64,000 nt of DNA from contig JAACJP010000034.1 in assembly GCA_013368375.1 (NCBI GenBank), forward strand, positions 186,001 to 250,000, given 5' to 3'. Below are positions 9,970 through 22,651 of the stretch, piece after piece. The notes under the pieces were generated by a model, which searched no databases, was not told the origin of the DNA, and saw only the letters and a program-made list of their open reading frames with translations. The DNA comes from Tricholomella constricta (taxonomy: Eukaryota > Basidiomycota > Agaricomycetes > Agaricales > Lyophyllaceae). The position numbers and the translations under genes were made by a program. Every line of letters begins with the position of its first letter. Position 1 is the stretch's first letter.

Positions 9970-11692
9970 ATGGCCAGCTACCTTTCTTATGATATCCTGG
10001 TGCAGGTTTTGGAGCTATTGACTGACGATTTACCTTCGCTGTATCATTCTTCTCTGGTGAATTGGGACTTTAATCATGCAGCATCAAGGATACTTTATGC
10101 TCGAATTCAGTATTCACCTCTACATCGTCATGTCCTTGACCTGAAGGATCGTGGCACAGATTTTGTAAGTTAATCACTCGATCCAACCTAGTCAAGATGG
10201 ATAGATTGTTACAATCACAGGGGACATCAATGATTGCATCTGCCTGTACTGCTCAGAATGCACAGCTTGTCGTTGAGCTCGAGATCAATGGTATTGTCGT
10301 CGAGCAGTAGAGTATCGGGTACTGAAAGCTCACCCTGGTCCAGGATTTATCTCGACGCGATCATCGCCATTATTCATACTCTGTGATACAATTGCACACG
10401 CGATAGAAAAGTTCATCAACCTCTCAAAGCTCACTCTATGTCCTATCACCTACCATCAGAGTTTGTTTACGAAAACTCTGGAATTACTCCCAGCCCTCAC
10501 CCATCTCCGCGAACTTACCGTAAACAGCTCGTGCATGGGCAGTGAGACGGCGCCTCTCTTGACACGGATCGAAGGGCTTCGTAAACTGACGCTACGCAGC
10601 CCGGGACGCCTCATCCTAGACTCTCTTCCCGGTTGGTTAGAAAGGCTCTCCCCGACTCTGGTCGGGCTTCACCTTAAAGTGAGCCACTGACAATGTATAT
10701 ACGAAAATGCGCTTCATGTACTCCCCGATGTGCCTCCTAGGATAATTGCGGATCGATTACCCCCGGCGTGCTGAAGTCTCTCGTGCCGCACGTCTGCGAG
10801 CGGTTACGTGACCTGACTCTGGGACTATCGTATTCTCTGACGGACGACGACGTCTTTTCGTTCATGGCGCAATTGCCCCACCTCGAGCGCCTGCAACTGC
10901 AGTATTACCTGGCAAGTCTCAATTTGTCGCCTCCCTCGGGTTTAGTTATCCTGACTCAATGAATGAGCAGCAACTAAAACCACCTAAATTCCTCCCGAAT
11001 CTCACACGGTTGAAGTACTTCGCGGTGAACTATATCCCCACTCACACACGGCACGACGTCCTTGCGTTGTGCAGGTGGGTCAAGCGGATAATCTCCTTTT
11101 CACCGCTCGAGCACATCCGTTTGATGTGTGTAGAACCCCCTGTAAGCATCCCGTTTGACAGCCTCGTCGACCACCTCGTCAAAAAGCACCACAAGACGTT
11201 AAGGGTCTTGGATTTCGGCTACGCATACGCAGGTGTCGACGCCGCGAAAGCTGTATTCACGAGCTGCCTGCAATTGGAGGAATTCCGTATCTCCGCACGC
11301 AGGGGTGTACTCGTTAGTGTCTCTCGTTTGGCATGAAAGGTATTCGAGCTGAAATGGAATGCGATCGCGGTGTTAGGATACGTTCCAAGAGCTTTCTCCG
11401 CGTTTGGCTCGGCTCCACACGGCCGCTTTTCGTATACGGAATGCGAAGATGAAGAAGGCTCTCGTGGATGATGACTTGGCTACTGAGATCATCACACACG
11501 GTCCGCCGTCGCTCCGACGCTTGTTGGTCAATGGGGCCATGTGGGAGGTACGACTTTCCGTTCGTGTATGACGGAAGATGACCTATCCTGATCTGTTATT
11601 TATTACAGGGATCGTGGGTGTCTGGGAACGATGCAGATGTTCGTTTCGTCGTACGCAGAGTTCGTGGTCTCGGAGGTAACACTGTAACATGA
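9970..11692 (+). CDS. F-box / leucine-rich-repeat type protein
   Basis: Proteins of this kind are substrate receptors of SCF ubiquitin ligases. The N-terminus MASYLSYDILVQVLELLTDD...LYHSSLVNWDFNHAASRILYARI has the F-box pattern (LPxDVLxxI, then L-HSSLV, then ILYxxI). Downstream exons carry LRR-like helices: LLPALTHLRELTVNSSCM, LRKLTLRSPGRLILDSLPGWLERL, LRDLTLGLSYSLTDDDVFSFMAQL, LEEFRIS. The last exon reads WVSGNDADVRFVVRRVRGLG with a TGA at 11690-11692. I place at least six introns. The join around 11310-11395 (between ARRGVL and FQELSPRLARLHT) is unclear, and a frameshift there is not excluded. The family is greatly expanded in agaricomycetes. The target protein is unknown. Confidence 0.7.
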
Positions 11693-12562
11693 GCTTAGTT
11701 TCTGCAAGCAAGTATGTTGCGGTTTTTTATAAGAATGGATGGATCAATGGATGGATCAATTACCCGCAGCGGTCCCGAAAAAGGTCAAGCGGGGCCCATA
11801 CTACATACATGGCAAAAGTGGTATGCTACTGTTGATGGTCAAGGAGAATGCAGCCTGCAGGCCTGAAGAATCGTTTCATATTATTACGCCACAATACCTC
11901 ATTGGATACTCCATCACTATCTTATATATATTATGCAGCGATGCCTCCATTTACGTGGCCTTCTAAAGCGGGCTCCACGCGCTGTAATATTGGAGCAGCG
12001 GCAGAACGCCATTTCATAACTCAAGTACTACATCAAGACTTCGTGGTCAGTCCAGCGCGTGGCTCGTCCGAAAAGGTCGGCAAACACCTTGCACTGTCTT
12101 TTGCTTCTTGATTAGCGAGACGGATTCTGTTCGAGGAAGTAAATCAGATACTCGTGATGGCCGTGCTCGTGGCCCAGAGATGATAATATGTACTTGTTCC
12201 TTGCTGACAAGACCCGAAGTGTATTTGCTTTCTCGGCCTCGGTCAGCTGTGCCCAGTTGGCGATCCTTGACAAAGTCTAACGAGGTAATCCAAGTGTGGG
12301 GGTTTTTTTTTAGCGTTCGTTTGTCACGAGGTAGGCAGCGCGGTGGATACGCACTCCATCGCTATTTACTACCATGGGACCAAGAGCGTCGAGTTTGACC
12401 GAGGAGCCTTCTGTTTCAACATCCAACTTGATGGCATCTTTGTCGGAAGACGGGCCGAGAAGCAGCGGGCGTTCTGGGGTGCCTTCAGCCATTAGACAAT
12501 GGGCGACACAAAAACTGACGATATGAGGGTGTGTGATAAGAGATCCGAAGGTGACTGATCGG
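11693..12562. other. Intergenic, nothing recognised
   Basis: This is the convergent region between the F-box gene and the P450. ATGGATGGATCAATGGATGG near 11735 is a short imperfect repeat. Short frames here have no recognisable domains. Part of the interval may be the 3' UTR of the P450, whose last exon is uncertain. Confidence 0.4.
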
Positions 12563-15072
12563 CTAAAGAGTGACATGGACAATTTTGACCCGATATGGCA
12601 GGTAGTCGTCAATCATCATCACATCATCATAAGAGGTATGTAAAAAAAAAGAAAAATTAACAAGTGGATTCCCTCCTTGTACGGTTTATAAAAGGTCCAA
12701 ACATCCCGGTTGACGGAATCCGTCCTGCCCCTGTCACCACCCATCAACTCTCAACGGTGGCACAAACCCAGAAACCCATCGAGTATGGAAAGAGTTCATC
12801 GACGCGGCGCCTTTACCTACAATTCAGTGTTGCTCTTCGCTTCTTGAATGAGAGCTGTTATCTTCGAAGAACGGGGGCGGATGGAGCACATGAAGGGCCT
12901 GGGATGACTGTTCGAGAGTTACTTGGGTGCATCTATGCGGTGCGATGATGATTAACGTACCGAACGAAGCCGCTGGTAACGTTTAATTCGGGGTACCTGC
13001 CCTTCTCTTGATCTTCCTGCGTTCTTGAAATATCCAGAGTCGCTATGATATTGGCCATCATACACCACACGCTTGTCTCAGCGAAGTGCCTCCCAGGGCA
13101 TATCCTTCTCAGCAAAAGAAAGTTCATTCAGCGATGCAAGCGATAAAGAGAACAATTATTTATGCTGACCTTCGACCAAATCCGAAGACGACTTCGCGTG
13201 GGTCGGGCAAATCAGAATTTTCGATGTATCTCTCGGGATATAGGACGTCAGGCTGGAAGCAATCATGCAGAATCGCGCTGTGCGCGCGTGCGTGAGCGAG
13301 GGTGCCTCTGCATGTGGCTTTGTACATACAAGATGTTCGCAATCACGGTGGTTCCCTTCGGGATATGATACCCTCGATAGATGTCGTCTTCCATTACGCG
13401 ATGAGGCATGCCCAGCGGGACAGGGGGGTTCCACCTGGTCCGTACGGAAGGATCAGATACACATGTTCGGGCATGCGGACGGGGTTCGTGCTCACCGGAG
13501 TACCTCTTTAAGGACGCACTCGAGATAAGGTAAGGAGCCCCTGTCGTTGAGTGTAGGAAGACGGCCACTACCTATGACCCGATCCATTTCATCCTGCGCT
13601 TTACGAAACACCTCCGGATGTCGGACCATTGCTAAGATAAAGGATTGCATGACCGCAACGGTCTAAGGAAAACGGTGTCAGCGTGCTATGACGAGCGGAT
13701 CACTAGCAACTTACTGTGTCTTCTGCAGCTAAAACCACGAGATGGGAATCAAGACAAAGGAACATCCGAGAATGGACGGCCTTACCAGCATAGAGAGTGC
13801 CCGCTGCACCTTTAATATCCTGTTCGTCTTCGCTATTCGATGCGTCTTTTCCCGGATCACAATGCATTTCGAGGAGCGTTGAAGTGAAGCATGGGCGAGC
13901 CTGTCCTGAACGCTGTAATATGGATTGAGTTTAATCCCCCGGTAAGGCAGACGCTACCAACCATCTCCTTCTTGACCATGTCGAAAGGAACATTCATCAT
14001 TTTATCAACCGCCTTCCGAGTTTCCAGGGCCTTACGCTTAAACCCCGAGAAAGGCGCCCAGGTTGGAATATGTCTGGTTTATCAACGAGAAATTAATCAA
14101 CGTCACGATGAGCGTGAGGTAAACCGCAAAAAGTACCTTAGTACTGGGAAGAAATCTACGAGAGTGGCCGCAGGTGACCCAGATTCGACTGTTAGCGTCG
14201 CAGCTTCCTCAGCTAGATATGTTTTGGTCGGCTAAGCATGGATATCACGATTCCTTGGCGGCGATCTCACCTAATTTAATGAAAGCATCGTCTACTGACG
14301 TGATTGTGTGGCCATAAGTTATCGGGAAAATCGTAGCCGCCGCGAATCTGCAGATCGGAGGAAGTCAGGCCTTCATGATGTATACTTCGTCACGCCTCGG
14401 GAACGCATACCGTTTGAAGTGTCTAACAAACACATCTGGCGCCTGTATCAAATTGTCGAGAAGAACGAGCGTCTCTCGCTCCTGGAGGGGATGAAAGGCT
14501 GTCGCCGCTCGTTGATTGAACACCTGTTGTATGAAACGGCGATGTTTCCGGAAGCGGGGGCCACTTTTTGGAGTTAGAGAGCTATCCCCCTATGGAGAAC
14601 GCCTCTACTCACTATCGAACATGAGTTGACGCGCTATGCCATCCCATTCTGGTTCGGATTACTAAGGCTGCGACAATAGTAGTTGTGAGGATGGGATAAC
14701 TCACAATTCAGAAAACAAAACAAAGCGAGGGCGGTCCGAGTAGATAGAGCTACGTTTTTCCAAAAGATCCCGAGTTGCTTGCAGATCACTCAAGATGACC
14801 ATCGGCTGGTTCAGGACTTGGATGTATACGATATCACCTTTAAATGAGATGAGTGAAAGTAATGATGAAGGAGTGAAGTACTTCAAACCAAATCTGGCGG
14901 CCCATTCTTTGAAGAGCATCTCTGTATGATCTCCGCCCATCTGAAGAAGATTGCCAATGAAGGGAGAACCCTTTGGCCCCGGTGGGAAATGTGGCCGTCG
15001 AGCTGTCAAAAGCTGATATACACAAAAAATCGCTGTAACCAGGGCAAAGACGATTGCCCAACTTGCGATCAT
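12563..15072 (-). CDS. Cytochrome P450 (class E, membrane-anchored)
   Basis: A microsomal heme monooxygenase of unknown substrate. ATG at 15072-15070 gives a hydrophobic anchor ([20 protein letters not shown]) and the proline hinge [19 protein letters not shown]. Further exons read [53 protein letters not shown] and the I-helix [16 protein letters not shown]. They continue with the K-helix ExxR motif in [32 protein letters not shown], and the heme loop [15 protein letters not shown] with the cysteine ligand, split by an intron after FGFGRR. The segment before the PERY motif ([17 protein letters not shown]) looks about six residues short for the family. The last exon ([13 protein letters not shown] at 12565) is tentative. 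It otherwise looks intact. Confidence 0.75.
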
Positions 15073-17632
15073 GGCCAATGTGGGGGAATGATTGAGAGTG
15101 AATTTGGAAGAGCTTAGGTTTAAGACGAAGTGAGAATGTGGGATGATCGGAATATCAAACGACCCTTCTGATAGGGACCCTCAAGTCTGGTGATAAAAAA
15201 CCACGAGAGCCCAATAGACGCGCGGGTCAGGTAAGTGGGATTTGTTCATAAGCCCGAACAGTGCTGGGGATGAGCGGATATGTGGCACGATGGGCCGGGT
15301 GATGGACATCGAAGAAGGGCAGTGACTGAATTTGGGCTACGGGAGTAGTTTTTTCTGACGCTTGCCGCGAGGGGATACCCCATACCAAGTTGACGAATAG
15401 AAGAGCGGATGGAGCTGAGCGCCATGTCAGGTCAGGCTGGGATCAGAAGAGCCAATCAAAATAAGCAGTTCACTGGCATGATCATTTAGAAGCACAATTC
15501 ACAACTTCTTCAGCGATGCTCGAAAGTCCACTTTCTCCACCCCGAGCTGATCAGGAACATATAGATGCAGCCCATGCTCTGAGTGAACTCGTGAGATGTG
15601 AGATGTCCGATATTCGTGGACGCGACAGACAAGCTCACAAGGGTCTAACCAATTTCTCTTCCGGCGGCATGTGAGGTGATTCTCTTCAATGACCTTCGGG
15701 CCTTAATTATCCAGAATGAACGGGCGGAAATAATTCCAGGTATGGGATAATTGGTATACAGAAAATGACGAGTGTGCTCACCCTGGCCTGTCGTTGCCCT
15801 TCTCAAAAGCCCTTAGTCACAAGTGCAACTTGAACACGTGAAGCCGTCCCAAGCCGGCCAGCAGCACCCTAGAACCTTGCGGCGACGCGATCGGATAGGT
15901 AATTCTTCGACCTCCTGTTAGTTTGACCATGGTCTGTAAACAATTCTGCGGAAGGCTGTACGGCAGGTGTTCCCAAGCCCCTCTAAGCCACAGGAACAAA
16001 GCGACAACCGAAAATGTAACATGGGCTTGCGAAAGTTGGGAGCCAGAGACTTAATGGGCCAATCTCTGGTCAGCACCATGACCTAGTTCCGGTATCTTCG
16101 CTCAGCCGCGCGGCGTCATGGGACGGACATGTTGATCAAGTACGTGGTTGATCATAAACCAAATCAAAGAAAGCCTTTCTCAGCCGGGGAGGGAAAAAGT
16201 TGAATGTCGAGCTCCCTGCACAAGGGACAAGAAGAAAGTTGTCGCCTATAGGCAGGCCAGAATATGCCATCGATCAGAAACAGACTCCCCAGGGATCACG
16301 AATACACTCCAGCCGACGCATTGTATTGTGGCTGATATAGAAGTGGTAAATCGGAATATTTGTATAGACCGATAGGATCACGTACAGTTTGCTATACCCC
16401 GATCCACGTTATATTGGCCTTCCCTGAGACTTAATATGAAGCACCCGCAATAGTACGGACGAGCGTTCATTCTGAAAGCTTGACGCGCCGCCGCACTTTG
16501 CTGTCTTCGCGCACCATGTTCCGAGTCGATGCCGAAATTACCATGAAGTACATAGCGAGAGTAGTCCAGCCACAGGTTCCGTTCCTCGTGGAATCAAAAT
16601 CTATAGAGCGGCTCAACAAAGTGGTGAGAACCGGATGCTGAGTCCTGAGGTGGCTCCAACTTTCTTGACAGAACTCACCCCTGAGGTCGTGGTGATAAAG
16701 AAGACACTAGCGAAAACATCGTCCATTTGTTCACCCCTTACGTGGTTGCAACCCTGCGTACACGGCCTTATGCAAGCACAAAGCTGCGCACTCGCTCCAA
16801 GTGCGTATCGTGAAAAGATTTCGGTCGTTTGGAGAGACTTCCAAGAACGTGTGGAAATCATAGGTTTGTCGGCAATATCCGAATATCCAACGGCCGCGAC
16901 ACTGTCCATTTCGATCCAAGTATGTATGTATGTTCAACAAATGTTCAAACAAGTGTGTGCGAAATATCTTTCCATCTCTTTGTTCGCCGTGCGGTTTTTT
17001 CATAGAGTAGAAGCTTCGGATCTACACACTGCGTTACGGAATACTTGCATCGGGCTCAAGGTAATCACCCGATCTTTGATTCTCTTGACAGAAACGGTTC
17101 ACAGACTCCACGGCGAGTTCCCCTTGAGGTCTTCTGGACGCCTGGTATCCAAACAACCCCCCGATCTAACTGGCCCTGTCGAAAGATCGGGCAATACGGA
17201 CATCCACTGATATAAGTGTCGGAGAAAAGTACATGTGCGCTGATCAACCGGAGCCGAAGACAACGCAGAAAAGGAAGGCATTGCGGCGGTGCTGGATGGA
17301 GTGACCTCAGGTACTTGGCGCTTGCCACCAGCATGGGAGGACTCCTGGTATTCCCTATAACCGGCCAGGCCCACCACCGGCCTTTAATTAAATACAACGG
17401 GCATGTGCAGTAGATAAATGCATGGTCCGAAAAGTTATGTCGTAATTCCAGCAGACAGATCACATCTGTAAACATACGTATCTCCAGAGAGGACCTGCGC
17501 TTGGCGAGTATCATACGTGACGTGATCCCGGACATGAAATAATAGTATGTCCATCAGAAAACATAGGCCGCAAGCATTGTATCCGACAGGAGACGCCGAG
17601 CCAGACAAGTGATGGCAAGGGCAGAAAAGAAT
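15073..17632. other. 2.5-kb interval without a supportable gene
   Basis: A minus-strand stretch at 15999-15817 reads GGRRITYPIASPQGSRVLLAG, which looks protein-like but has no recognisable neighbours. Frames on both strands at 16.6-17.2 kb are long (up to 191 codons) but show no domain and mutually overlap. Gene remnants are possible. I would not annotate a CDS here. Confidence 0.35.
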
Positions 17633-18515
17633 TCATTCTTCCGGCAGGTAAATTTGGTCGATGATGCTTTGAAATTCTGCCGCGTTGGAAAAGACAGCCA
17701 ATCAGCACAATGACCTAGACCGTATAGAAAGGGGACGGGAAGGAAAAGGAACAGAAAACACACCGCGGGAGGCAGCTTTTGCGCGTGAAAGCCCCATAAT
17801 ATGTCCAGTTTCCATTTTCTGACGCGCTTCGACGCTAAGTGCCAGCTTTTTCTGGATGGGGGCCTGGACATAAGCCATTGATGCGGGACCAAAACGTGAG
17901 TACAGAGGAATAGCTGGGAGAGTGTTGTTTTTGTTACCAGAAATTTCTGCTGTTCCTTTTGGATTTGACTCCAGAGCTTATGGATCGTGTCTTCGTTCGC
18001 GGCATATTTTTGGAGAAATTCCGCATACAGGGTTTCTCTGGTAGGAGCTTAGCCGACATTCACGAGATGGAAGCTTTTAGAACAGGCGCACAACGTCGTT
18101 ACAGAGGATTTCATATCTTCTGCGGGAATAGAAACCTAACGTTACCTCAAGTTCAGCTCTTCGAAGAAAGTCAGGAACAAGAAGATCGTACCTCTTTAGT
18201 TAGCTGCTTATATGCGGCTTTCAAGAACTTCTGCTCGTTATCCTTCTTCTTTTTCTCTCGTAGGGCTGTGATTCGCGCGTAAGTAGATGACCAAGGCAAG
18301 CAAGCATATGACCCATCCACCTGCATAGTGCTTGGCGAGCGCCATTTCGAGCCTTAAAGTGGAAGGCGTTAGGGGCTCTCAGGGCCAGGAATAAAGACCG
18401 AACGCAACGCGTGATCATCGCTCCCATTTGACTGCTGCGACGTCAGGAAATTGATCTCATCTTCATCGTCAGAGCTGATGTTTTCCGACAATCGTTTGGT
18501 CGAACGAGGCGCCAT
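17633..18515 (-). CDS. Small coiled-coil protein of unknown function
   Basis: ATG at 18515-18513 begins MAPRSTKRLSENISSDDEDEINFL, an acidic, probably nuclear-type N-terminus. After introns the product continues LREKKKDNEQKFLKAAYKQLTKE, then RETLYAEFLQKYAANEDTIH, KLWSQIQKEQQKFLAPIQKK, LALSVEARQKMETGHIMG and ends EFQSIIDQIYLPEE (TGA at 17635-17633). Charge and hydrophobic spacing predict extended coiled coils. The last three splice joins keep frame cleanly, which argues for a real gene. The exon-1 donor is ambiguous. I do not recognise the family. A chromosome-associated or scaffold role would be a guess. Confidence 0.5.
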
Positions 18516-18983
18516 TGAGGGATAAACGCGTTCTGTAGAAACAAATTATGAGTCGCAGCGGAGTGTGGTCGAGTTGTGAATGGTCGACAATGCAAGCGCC
18601 GGTCGCGACGCGTCAATCGAAGAAGGCGGCGGTAACGTGTCCGAGAGTCACGTCATAGAGAAGGCCCGACAAAAATAGCCTCGCGCCTGATATGTGCTCG
18701 AGAGCGAATATCACTGCGATGAGAATAATCAAACAACAAGTGGTATTCAAGAAGCAAAGCAATAAATTATACCCAGGCGACACAAAAAAAAAGAAAGGCA
18801 GCAGGGCAACGTGTGCTTGGGCATTGTATGTATGGAAGATTTAGATTGGGTATCGGACCAAGAATCCGTATGCATAACAGTTGCATCCAATCCCATAAGA
18901 AAGAGATAGTGTAAGTCGGGGTGTTGTTATACAGGATAACGATTCGATAATGAGGGGTAAATCAAGCGTGAGATTCGCTACGT
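18516..18983. other. Intergenic, nothing recognised
   Basis: It lies between the promoter side of the coiled-coil gene and the 3' end of the PalI-like gene, both on the minus strand. No coding signal or repeat. Confidence 0.4.
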
Positions 18984-19956
18984 CTAGTTCTTGCGGAACC
19001 GAGCCCAGAGCGGCTTTTTCTCACTCGACAGGGTGGGGTATGATGTGGCCCCGGACATGCGTTGCTTGCGGCGGCCGAAGCAGATGGTGCATCCGGCAAG
19101 GAGGAGGAGGATGAACGATGCAAGGGTCATCCAGAAACCTGAACAAAAACAAATGATTTAGAATCGCCCAATCCGGCCAGAGGAAATTCAGGAGCTTACC
19201 TGCGCCGGGGGACGTTTTGGCCTCGATCTTGGGGAGTTTGTTAACCTGGTGCTTGAGGTACGCGAAGAGGGCAATATCGACAGCGAACGCGATCAGAGTT
19301 ATAAACGCAGCGAGGAAGGAAGTCAAAGACGCGACGAGCGTTACAGTAACATGTTGAGAGAAGGACATCGCAAAAGCCAGGAACGTTACGCCCGTAGCTG
19401 GTAATTAGAGGAAATGAGTTGTTGGAGCGAAAACAGGGCCCAAGGAGGAAACAACGTACCAACGGGGTGGATCGCGAGTCCACGAGTCCAAGATGAGCCA
19501 ATGAGAACATTCGCAGTCTTGTCTTCGTTCGAGATGCCGATTTTATAACCGTGACCTGATCCAAAAATGATCGGGGACGTGAGGGGTGTTAAGGCGTTGT
19601 TTGTGATCTAAGCATACCTGCTTTGGCGCATGTCCGTTGCTCCTCCTGATCATAATAGCAAGGTGCCCTGCATTCGTGGAGATCAACACGTTGCACCTTT
19701 AGCGCCCATTGTTTTAATTCTTACCAGACACCGAACTGAATACAGTGGTCAGTCACTCATTTGATCCCCCTGGAAAAACACGACTTACCCGAAGTTCAAC
19801 CATTCCCTGTTGCCCAGTTTCAATGACTCCGTTTCCAAAGTGCGTCCTCGCGATGTCTATTGCCGTGAGGTAAGGGAGCGAAATCGATGTCAAGAAGCTC
19901 AGGACGAGAGCAGCGGTGAGGAAGAAAATTCCTGGGATGCAGAAAGCGCGAGACAT
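18984..19956 (-). CDS. SUR7/PalI-family four-helix plasma-membrane protein
   Basis: It resembles Rim9/PalI and Sur7-type proteins, which sit in the fungal plasma membrane and act in ambient-pH signalling or eisosome/cortical patch organisation. The first exon reads MSRAFCIPGIFFLTAALVLS and FLTSISLPYLTAIDIARTHF, a first membrane segment then an extracellular loop. The loop contains FGVW / APCYYD and a Cys pair (APCYYDQEEQRTCAKAG). Three further hydrophobic segments follow (GVTFLAFAMSF.., TVTLVASLTSFLAAFITLIA.., FWMTLASFILLLLAGC), then a basic cytosolic tail (CFGRRKQRMSG...) with TAG at 18986-18984. The W..C.....C loop pattern and four segments are typical of the family. Which member it is cannot be decided. 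Confidence 0.75.
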
Positions 19957-21112
19957 TATCAAGGATCGATGGGATTTGGGTCGTAAGGAAGGTGGGGGAC
20001 AGGAAGAAAGGCCACGAGCTGGAGCCCTGAAGAAGTGGGTGATTAAATGAAAGAACAAGCACCACTTCAAAAACTATTTGACCATCCTCTCCCACGCGTT
20101 TGATGCATGATCAATGCTCTCTCAGCAAGACCGGCGACCAACTCGTAACGTAAAACGTTGGCAATTTTTGCTTTGATCCTACTTAAGTACAACCTTCTTG
20201 ATGCAGGATATCTCAAACTTCGCTCCCTCGTTGGACTTTGTTTTTCTCCTTGAATTTTGGGCATTTGAAGTCGTCGAAACCTGCGGCTCGCTACAAAATT
20301 AAAGTCTTATGCATGTTGAGTCGTCGTGGAAACACAAAACAGCGCCCACAGTTTTCGCGACATTCCAGCGATAGAGGTACTTTTGTGATTGTGTCAAACA
20401 TGATGCAGGCAATGTCGCAACATCAGAGTTACCACCACATCCAGTCAATGGCAGCCTCAACAATCATATATTCCGCTCGTGCCATAACCTTCTCGTTCCG
20501 CAGTCTCCTCAATCTGATTTGAAATGAAATTTGAAGGTTGTAGTCAGTCCGTACGACGCGATTCTTTACACCTCCTCGGCATCCTGCAGTGCTTGACATG
20601 TTCTCTGATGTGAGAGCCTGATGTCCTGCCACATTGGGCCTTCTCGTAAACATCGATATCACCGACTGTATCTTTGAATAAGCCAGATGCGAGGTAGTAC
20701 GCGCCCTACATAAAGCTTTTGCCCAGGACGTGCTTTCGTACGCATCGCTGCAATGGAAGAACCTACAGTGACAGGTCCATGGCTTGGAGCTGCTTGGAGT
20801 CAGCTTTTGATCAGATTTTCAGGACCGCGGTCTCCATGCTATGCGTTCTGATTGTTCATACAGACCCAGCCTTGTGATGAAGAGGTTACTATCAACAATC
20901 TGTTAGAGGAACGTTGAAGTGACCTTAAGTCAAGTTGACGTGAAGACAATAAATAATAGATGATAGACAAATGATAGATTCAATTCCAGTGACTTCAGTT
21001 GAAGGTTATGTAAAGCCTTTTTGTTCCAGGTTCGGCTGGATACATGCGATTGGCGGATTTCGTATCTGTTAAAAAGCCATGGACGAATCGTTCGCTCCTC
21101 ATAATCCTCGAG
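19957..21112. other. Divergent intergenic region
   Basis: 1.15 kb between the start codons of the PalI-like gene (minus) and the glutamate-tract F-box gene (plus). It holds both promoters. Short frames only, no domain seen. Confidence 0.45.
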
Positions 21113-22553
21113 ATGAATACCTTTCCTCAAGAGCTCATTTCAATCATCATCAACAACCTTGATGACCGCGAAAGCCTCGAGTCCTCTGCGCTCGTGTGCC
21201 GCTCCTGGTACGCGCCCACTCGAGGGCCCCTCTTTAGTGTAATCGATATCGATACAACCGAACAGCTTTCATCTTTCCACGATCTTCTCATCGAGTCTCC
21301 ACACTTGGCGCGTCTCGTCCGTTTTATCAAGTTCATTGAAATCCCTTTGGCTTCGCAAGGAGACGTTCTCGCCGCTATCCTCCGTCGTCTGAAGCGTGTC
21401 GATGATGTCATCATCTCTCCCCAGCCCACCCTAGGATTTTACGACATCTCGGGGTCGCTCAGAGAATGCCTTGTCGCTACGTTAGCGCTGCCCACGCTGA
21501 AGTCGTTCACTATTCGTCACTGGAAGGTCGATCCCACATATGGGGACATCCAATTCTTGCTTTCCCGAGGAGCGCCTTTGCAGCATGTCGAGCTTTCTAT
21601 GACTGACTCTGCTCAAGATATGCAAGGCGACTTGCACTTCGCTAGAACTGGTCGTCTGGAGAATCTGGCACCGCGGAGAGCATGTACCCGGAAAGTTCGT
21701 CCGGTAAGCTTCGTCTGCGGTTTTGCTTGGACTTGGAAAAGGCGCTGCCGTAGCTTGGAGTTTATCAACTGGATTCAAGACCCAAATTGCGTCCTTGACC
21801 TCTCGGGCCTTGAAAGTCTTACAGTAACATCCCTTAATGACACGATTGACTTTGCTGCCGCTTCGGCCATGACACGCATGGTTGGAGCTTCTCTGCAACG
21901 TTTATGGCTCGGGCCTCATATAGGTAAGTTCATTGTAGGCTCCCCCAAATTCATTAACAGAGGTAACTAATGCACCGCTAGATTCGGGAATGTTCGAAAT
22001 CGAGCCGGTCGATATGTCGCGCAACACAAGCCTTCAAACCCTGGACTTCGACTTTTTCGGCCCTGCTCGATCAAACCTTTTCCGTATCTCCCCCCCAGAA
22101 TGCTTGCTACCTACTCTCTCCACCATCGAAGCGGGAACTCCCCTCAAGGACATCTTCATGACCTTTCCAATCCACGTACCTGAGAATCCAACTCTAGCCG
22201 ATATAAGGGGCTGGGATTACATAGGCTGGAGACATCTCGCGTCTTTCTTCACTGGGTTCCCTGGTTTGGAGCAAGCCTTGATTGTTGTCTATTACACTGG
22301 GAACATGAATTCGGAGCTCTTCAAGGATATGGTGATGCAGGAGTTGGAACAATTCAAAGACTTTTTAGAGTTTAAACTGAAGAAAGAGGAGGAGGAAGAG
22401 GAGGAGGAGGAGGAGGAGGAGGAGGAAGAGGAGGAGGAGGAGGAGGAAGAGGAGGAGGAGGAGGAGGAGGAGGAGGAGGAGGAGGAGGAGGAGGAGGCGG
22501 AGGAGGAGGAGGAGGAGGAGGAGGAGGAGGAGGAGGAGGAGGAGGAGGAGTAA
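21113..22553 (+). CDS. F-box-like protein with a C-terminal polyglutamate tract
   Basis: The ATG at 21113 starts MNTFPQELISIIINNLDDRE SLESSALVCRSW, a good F-box pattern (FPxELIxxII, SALVCRSWYxPTRxxLF). LRR-like segments follow (LPTLKSFTIRHWKVD, LSGLESLTVTS, LQTLDFDFF). One intron is placed near 21925-21981, joining LGPHI to DSGMFEIEPVD. The last 55 codons (22386-22550) are almost all Glu (GAG/GAA) with one Ala, directly followed by TAA. The tract is a GAG-type microsatellite that reads through in frame. The protein body looks ordinary for this family. Whether the tail is functional or a polymorphic expansion is not decidable here. Confidence 0.7.
22383..22552 (+). repeat. GAG/GAA trinucleotide microsatellite inside the coding region
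   Basis: About 170 bases of nearly pure (GAG/GAA)n with one GCG interruption (near 22497). It encodes the Glu tail of the F-box protein. Very purine-biased strand asymmetry makes it liable to length change. Confidence 0.9.
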
Positions 22554-22576
22554 CGCAGGTTTCTATGTTGGCGGTT

Positions 22577-22651
22577 GGACATTCTTTCATACTCGTTCCC
22601 TGGACACTCTTCCATACTCGTTCCCTGGACACTCTTTCATACTCGTTCCCT
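22577..22651 (+). repeat. Three tandem 25-bp repeats just downstream of the stop codon
   Basis: The unit GGACACTCTTTCATACTCG plus TTCCCT occurs three times head to tail (22577, 22602, 22627) with 1-2 mismatches, starting 23 bp after the F-box stop codon, so in the 3' UTR. Confidence 0.85.

Noticed and set aside
16635..17210. 191-codon plus-strand frame
   Set aside because: No recognisable motif, overlapping open frames on the other strand, no convincing splice partners.
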